Source: Eunapius fragilis (taxonomy: Eukaryota; Porifera; Demospongiae; Spongillida; Spongillidae). From it: a stretch of DNA of 64,000 nucleotides. Numbering within the stretch: position 1 is the stretch's first letter; each line of letters opens with the position of its first letter. Under the pieces are notes generated by a model. The model made no database searches. It had not been told where the DNA came from and saw only the letters and a program-made list of their open reading frames with translations. Location: contig OY811973.1 in NCBI GenBank assembly GCA_963681505.1, forward strand, positions 11,609,983 to 11,673,982. Reading direction: 5' to 3'. Positions 57,811-64,000 of this stretch are shown piece by piece. Position numbers and translations under genes: made by a program.

Positions 57811-60670
57811 CGCCCAGAGATAATATGGGGTCATTGCAGCAAAAAAAGAACCTAGAGCATATTTCCAGGGAAGGAGCATCAAAGTTGACGCGTGCAATTA
57901 AAACATACGCGTAATTAAAATTCCAGGCACTGTAACTCCATGACGGACAGACTAATTTCCAGTGCGTAAGAAGAAGTCGTACAGGGCATAAGTGCCTCTT
58001 CTAGGTCCCGTTTCGCTGCCACGATCCCATGTACAGGTATCGATGTATAATATCTCTATTACATCCTGTGATATCCAAAATGCATGCTTAAGACCATGCA
58101 TGTCACTAATAGTAATGTCCATAAATGCGCATATTACACAAATTATGGTTCACCTTGATGGAACAACAGACACAACAAGCCAAGAGCAAGTCACAATCTT
58201 TTTGGAAGTGGGTGGATGATCCATATAATTTAAGAGTTACACGTTGGTTCTATCACCACTGCATGCAGCTAGTTAATTGATAAGAATGAACTTGTGGGGT
58301 GCAATGCCACAATGCATGGGCAAGTAATATGAATAAGAGATATACGTTTCTGTTGGTTGAACACGGGGAATTAGACAGAAACTGTGCTCCCTCCGGTTGT
58401 ACATCACATGATTGCCGCTTGGGTAGAGGTTTAAATAGGGGGTCTTATTCAGTCTAAGTGTCGTGCACGTGCTGTTTAAACCTTTTTTGTGTAATGTATG
58501 CTGCTCAGTCTCTTGTGATGAGCACCGCAATTGTAGAACTGTCCTCATTGTGCAGACAGATTACAACGGATTCTCCTTATTAACAAGCTATACCAGATCA
58601 TGAGGTGGAAGTGAACACACAGACTGAACTATTGTTTAGTATAGGTAGCGTTTTCTTGGGCACAGATTTTTTTCCCAAAGGTTTTTTTCTGTACATCAGG
58701 TGTTTCCCCGCTCCGTGTATTATTTTTGCCTTGGTGTTTGTGATGTCTTTGTGGTGTTTTTGTGGTTGCTTTGTGTTTGCAGGCGTGCACAATGACGCTG
58801 TACATATGTGTAGTTAAGGGGTAGTGCTGTACTGGGAGCATGAGGAGGGAGTGATGGTAGTCTGCACTCACTGTTATGGATTATATATGTTGTGCTCTTT
58901 GTGTTCAAATTACGACTATAATTAAGTCAGGTTAGAGGTTCTTTTTAAAATTGTGTTTCCTGTATAATAACACTATTGAGCTGAAGTTCCATCATCATAC
59001 CGTTTTGGCATCTCTGTTGTCTACTGCTTCAGTTACACATTTTAGACATCTCGTTTTTCTTGGTAAATATGTTCCTTCCGCTACTTCAAGATTGATTCTG
59101 CCAATTATTAATCTTCTCCAAAAGAGGTTATTGGTTAGCATCATTTCACATAGCCTCCAAAGCCCTGACAGTCATCTGTAACACCACTTGGCATTCAGAG
59201 ATGCCACAGGGTTCCGCTTGAATTATCTCAGTGATGTAGGATCATCTCCCCAAAGAAAACTGTGTGTTTTCATTCAGAGGCTGCTACTATACATGCGTAC
59301 GTGTAGGAAGCCATCAAAGACAGCTATAGTGACTTACATCTGAGCCGAAATTTGTAAGCAAATTCCTGGAGATATATATTGATAAAACTCTAGCTCATTG
59401 CTTTTAAAGATTTCTGAAGAGTAAATGAATTTGTTTGTAGATTTATGTGCTTTCGCGAAACGTTTGCATGTTTGTGCACATCTTAATCAAATTTTTTAAA
59501 ATCGTGACATTTAGATGCCTAATGAAATTGCATGCAGGAATCATTGCATGCCACTGTAATATACATATGGACTTTATTCGACAGCAATATGAAATAATAA
59601 ACGTCATGCACACGCTCGTTCAATATTGGTTTAATTACATCGCGTGACACCATGCAAGTTCTCAAAAGGCGAGCGAGTTCAGGAACTATCAGCGATCACT
59701 TTTCAAGGCCAAAAACCTTCATAAAAGGTTGGTTCCGTTTTATTTCTATCGATTTGGTGATACGCGTGGTATGAGGTTATAGCTTGCATCCCCTGTATTG
59801 AGAACAATCTTGCATGTAATCCGTCTGGCCCCGTGATAAGGAACACCGGCGATATAAATAAATGCTCCATCATACCGTGGGTGCAATAGGATTCATTTAG
59901 CTTTACCTCGTTTTATGTCATTTATAACATAATCATGTAAGACAAAGTAATCTAATGGTTTTTACTGCGATCCATTTTGTGTAAAGATAGAACACGAAAG
60001 GGCAGCACCAAGCAGAACCCACGTGTAGGTGTATTGAGAGTTAAATACGATGTAGAGTTGCTGAGATTCTACGTCTAAATTGCAGAGTTTGTCGGGAAAC
60101 AACAGGTCAGGCCAACGAGAAGAGTTGTACTCCCTGCACGGGTCTACATGTTGTTACCCCTAGCATACCAAGCTTCTCTTTATAGCGTAACTTTCCCACC
60201 GTGTCAAGCTGCTTAAATGAATCCGACAGTTCAACCATGCATATTCGTGTATCTCATTAACGGCGACTCCTTTCCCGTTAGTGTCACACAATAGTATATT
60301 CATATATTGCCGTCTGATGCCGGACAGTCCGGCTTCCTCTCCACTGCAACAAACATAGCCTTTGCCTAGGTGGAATTGTATAGACCTTCCGCCGTCTATG
60401 CTCGAGTGTATATGCGTCATGCGCGCGTGCGCATGGATCCATTTAATGACACTACATTGTATCACTGCATGACGGAATAATTGGTATATTCCCCTTTTTC
60501 ATTTTTCATGTGAATACTCCGTAATCCGCCGTACGTCAGGGCCACTATTATGCACTATCCGCCAGCTTTTTACGGCGCTATCACGTGATTAAAAAAGGTC
60601 TATTAGAGAGTGAAACAACGAAACTCATAGCAAATATTCTAGCGGTCCTCGGGCAAAACGCGGTAGGTCA
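56336..60670. other. No gene recognised; runs and dispersed repeat D copy 2
   Basis: C runs at 56269-56300 and 57560-57584, a TA run at 57780-57810, and repeat D copy 2 at 57865-58030. Frames such as 56428-56658, 58273-58548 and 60160-60465 show no domain I recognise. The last 100 bp form the 5' flank of the single-Ig gene. Confidence 0.5.
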
Positions 60671-60673
60671 ACC

Positions 60674-63405
60674 ATGTCTGCCACTCCACTTCTCGTCGCG
60701 CTTCTTATTTCCACGAAGTCAGGTCTGTCTTGGTTTTAATTAATCCATATATTGTCATCATGCGTTCGATCATTCTGTATATAATAATTTATTTTATATA
60801 TAATTTTATTTCTCGTCAGCGATGGCAGCCTCCCTAATCGTTGGGGGACCTAACACGCAAAGCATGTTAAGCGGTGATGAAGCGGTGTTCAATTGCTCCC
60901 TGCGCTGCAGCCAAGTGTCCATGGTGCTCACGTGGTACCTTGTGTTACCGCTGACCTTGCGCAAGGTCTCAATATCCCCGTATACTTCTCCGAGTCAGTT
61001 GAAGTCCATGTACGGGCTGACTGTGTCGCGAAACGTCATCGATGAGTGTCCCATTGGCGGGTATCACGTCGAACAGCTGCTGATCTCAAATATAACCAAG
61101 GACCTGGACCTGATGCCGATCCAGTGCGCAGTTTTGTGCTTGGGAGATGGGTGCGGTTGCGGCACGACTTCCCAGTTACTCTTCAGCACCATGGCAGTGG
61201 CCAGAGTTATGGGTCCATTAGGTTAGTTTGACTCTAATTGATCTGGCAACAGATTATTTTCATCCATTGTACAATTCGCTATCAATAGTATATTTTTGCG
61301 TATGCGCGCAGTACTTATATAAATTCATTTTTCATTCAATACTCTCTCTCTCTCATCCCACCCCCCGCCCTCTCTCTCTCCCTCTCTCTATAGTTACGCC
61401 AACACTTTCCACTTCAAGCACATCTGGAGTAACATATGCTCCCATCGCACCGTCTGGTAAATGAGTACATATATTTTGCATTTATCACTATAAAATTTAA
61501 TAGTTATATACCAACGTAATAATCTAACACTAATCAGAGCTAATGCCAGTGCTTTAATTTTAAGTTCAGGCTTTAGGTGGTCTGCATGAGGGTGGAGGTT
61601 GCATTTGTTTGCATGTGTGTACTTGCATTGCCTTACATAATATCCTGTCCAGGGCTGCATGTAGGATAAATGGACATCCTTAGACCACTGTTTGTGTTGT
61701 GTATTCTGTATCAATATTATAAACTATCTTATAAAATAAATAATAATCAGAGCTAGCTCCAGGCCATTCTGTCTAGAGTTGTTCACTGTTTATGTTTATG
61801 TACCTATAGTTGTAATGCTCATCCACAACTGGAAGTTGGGCAACCCTGCAACAGTAGATCTTTTGCATCACATCCCCGCTTAGTTACAAAACCCTTCAAG
61901 TTAAGTGTGTGATGCCAGGTTCAGCAGCAATGCAGGCAGAAAAGAGGAAGCACCACAGTAATGATGCAAAATGTCTAGAGTTAGGCTGGGCATGCATCCC
62001 TCAGGTGGTAGAATCCTTTGGACGTTGCGGACCAGGAGCTCAACGTAGTCTCTCTGTGATTCTGCCTACGCTTCCTGTCTCACTATTCCTGTGCAGCTTT
62101 TGTTGCTCATCTGTTTTATAATAGGCCTCTACAGCATGCCATCAACCAACTCATGATCTGGTGTGCTCGATCTGTCTCTCAGCAAGCTCTGTCGAAAAAT
62201 TTGGAATGCCACCGTTTAACGTTTTGATAGGGGGCTTCCTTTGTAGCTGACAAAGCTCAAGTGTTGTCTATTTCAGATTCTCAAACAGCTGTGGTTCCTT
62301 CCACTAGCTTTGAGTTTGCACTTTGAACCTAATGAGGAATTTCATGCTTCAATCATTTGGAGGTTAGGTTTAGACACATCAGGAGGATCCTCTGTTCTGA
62401 GAAAGCATTGGACCCCTTAGCTTGTACATCATGGAGTTGCCTGCAGTCATGGAGGTCATGTTTACCACTCATCACAATTAACCTATACTGTCTACGTGAT
62501 GTTGATATTGTGGCTGATCTTTGTCGCCATGCTCAGCTGGAAGCAAAAATTGAGATGGGTAATGGTCTGACTCCTGGCCTGATAGCAAATGATTCGCCTG
62601 CTGCTTTGGTTACACCCCCACCTGCCCCCGCCACTCTTCGGGAATATATCTGGTGTTCACAATGTGGGCATTGGCACACATTGACACACATTGGCACACA
62701 TTGGCCACTACAAATATGTGCCAATGTTGTGTGTGAGTAACACACATTGGCGCACATTGGTTCCTACCGATGTGCGCCAGTGGCACAAATTGGTCCCTTC
62801 AGATGTGTGCAAATGTGCACCCTTGGCACATATTGACGCTCATTGGCAGAGATGTATGGTCCCCAACATGATCAATTGCCAGAGCTATTCTGGCTAGAGG
62901 GCTCAGGTCTAGATACCTCTGATGTGTCCAAATTTTGTCTTTTTTGTAGTCTTTAGTAGTTTAATATAGTTAGGCTGTTAAGTTCTTACACTCACCATTA
63001 ACCATTTTTAACCAAAAAAAAAAAAATTTGGTTTATTTAAATTTGGACAGCATGCATCTTAGATTTATACGTGTGGTGTAGTTAGTTTTGACGTGCCTAC
63101 CCTAACCCTAACCCAAAGAATAATCATAATAATATACTTCAACGGCGCGCATGCCAAGTTGAATCTGCCAACCATGTATTGATTGGTTCCGCGCGTTTAA
63201 ACGTACGCATAATTTTACTTTATTGCTTTTACGTTTCTTTGCTACAGGATCAGAAATGTACAACTCATCAGCAGGAAGTAAAAAAGTCTTCGTCGGCCTC
63301 AATATCCATAACCAAACCTCCTTAGCTTCCACTCAGTCACCGCCTTTTGAAGTTCTTACGATTGCGATTTGTGCCCTCATTGCTAGGTGTGTCATAACGC
63401 TATAA
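60674..63405 (+). CDS. Single-Ig surface protein with hydrophobic C-terminus
   Basis: Four exons join in phase: 60674-60722, 60820-61221, 61394-61456, 63248-63405 (672 nt, 223 aa). Signal peptide (MSATPLLVALLISTKS); a Cys-rich Ig-like domain to about residue 150 (FNCSLRC, VLTWYLVLP, IQCAVLC); a Ser/Thr-rich linker (PTLSTSSTSGVTYAP); then NNxS/T-type sites and a C-terminal FEVLTIAICALIARCVITL that ends at the stop. A hydrophobic end with no tail after it suggests GPI anchoring, although an internal arginine is unusual. Alternatively the last exon splices at 63386 (AG|GTGTGT) to exons beyond the window, making this the start of a membrane helix. Intron 3 contains a retroelement remnant. Confidence 0.7.
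61880..62640 (+). mobile_element. Reverse-transcriptase retroelement remnant in an intron
   Basis: Plus-strand pieces: KCLELGWACIPQVVESFG (about 61960-62030) matches the C-terminal end of the element at 53760-56335. A second piece at 62300-62640 resembles the 'LGLDTSGGS...LDPL..H...C.HGG' and 'MGNGLTPGL' region of a related element, apparently from a different copy. Both are broken. Confidence 0.5.
62650..62860. repeat. Degenerate short tandem repeats (GGCACACATT)
   Basis: About ten imperfect units built on TTGGCACACA and its variants. No coding significance. Confidence 0.8.
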
Positions 63406-64000
63406 GTTGCCAATCCTTACTCTATTTCGATGGCGTTCTAAACTGGGCTCTGTGTTTCATGGCATTATACTCGCTGCTAACAATACTCTTGTGCACGTTA
63501 TTACTGATCAAGAATTGTAACAAATACATCTGACGCGTGCACAATGCATCGGTTGTCCCACACGTACAGACGCATGCAAACTGTAGCACCTGGGAGTGTG
63601 TATGTATGTGTGGGTGTGCGGTGTTATGGTGCAAATGTTGTCTGATGTGAATTAAGAAGAAACCTCACATGCCCCACAATATTGCAATATCCTATATAAT
63701 AAAATTCGCGACACATTCGATGTGTGCATACATTAAAATCAAAAATCACATGTTAAAATTCATGCAGCTTAAGATCCTCGATCCTCGGGAAAGCTATACT
63801 GAATACTGATGCTCTAGAGGCCATGCTCGCATGGTACCTAACTCTCGAGCGATGCATGCATGTCTGCTGTGCCCACCTTTTCCCTGCATGTGCGCGGATT
63901 AAGACTTATAACTATAATCATGAGAAATAATCCAATTCTACTGTCAATTAATTAAACCCACGGTCTGTGCAAAACATAAATGCACCGACTAAACAAAATT
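63406..64000. other. No gene recognised at the right edge
   Basis: AT-rich sequence. TCCTATATAATAAAATTCGC at 63690 resembles the 5' end of Helitron-like elements but there is nothing to pair it with in the window. Confidence 0.4.

Noticed and set aside
63100-63120. CCCTAACCCTAACCC, telomere-like
   Set aside because: Only two to three units, inside unique sequence; no array.
1-64000. CRISPR arrays, bacterial operons, tRNA and rRNA genes
   Set aside because: No regularly spaced repeats with unique spacers, no cloverleaf with a standard T-loop and no rRNA-like blocks were seen; split genes with GT-AG introns mark animal DNA.

Overview
The window looks like nuclear DNA of an invertebrate animal, most likely a demosponge. 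The host genes are split by short GT-AG introns, mostly phase 1, that separate single Ig or FN3 domains. They encode cell-surface receptors of early-animal type. The spaces between them are packed with transposon debris: hAT, piggyBac-like, Ginger-like and Helitron-like DNA elements, hairpin MITEs, a Ty3/gypsy fossil and reverse-transcriptase elements. The sponge assignment is inference from architecture and repeat content; no species was identified. All spliced models were assembled by eye from splice signals, reading frame and matching intron phase.

Layout. Positions 1-18285 hold a segmental duplication. Copy 1 is about 475-7320 and copy 2 about 12500-18285. Each copy carries a gypsy RNase H fossil, a decayed hAT transposon, and the 3' half of a gene encoding one membrane helix followed by two beta-trefoil (ricin-B-like) domains. 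In copy 1 that gene reads open and may end in a small exon at 12363-12418. In copy 2 it is broken. A third, diverged member of the same family lies at 39747-41233.

Positions 18480-23162 (minus) hold a 13-exon gene for an 845-residue receptor: signal peptide, six Ig-like domains, one membrane helix and a 187-residue tail with repeated tyrosine motifs. Position 27352-28302 (plus) is an intronless seven-helix receptor. Positions 32110-34619 (plus, 525 aa) and 43961-46348 (minus, 542 aa) are paralogous receptors with Ig, FN3 and FN3-like domains. Each ends in a short tail with one match to the ITIM consensus. Two single-Ig genes sit in opposite orientation at 42529-43071 (minus, incomplete) and 60674-63405 (plus, 223 aa, hydrophobic C-terminus). 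The stretch from 47500 to 60600 is mostly transposons, GT/AC microsatellites and sequence without recognisable genes.

Taken together, the host genes form a cluster of fast-evolving IgSF/FN3 receptors carrying tyrosine signalling motifs, beside membrane-anchored cytosolic beta-trefoil proteins. I read this as a candidate self/non-self or adhesion receptor cluster, comparable in logic to cnidarian Alr complexes, but function is inference. No tRNA, rRNA or CRISPR feature was recognised.
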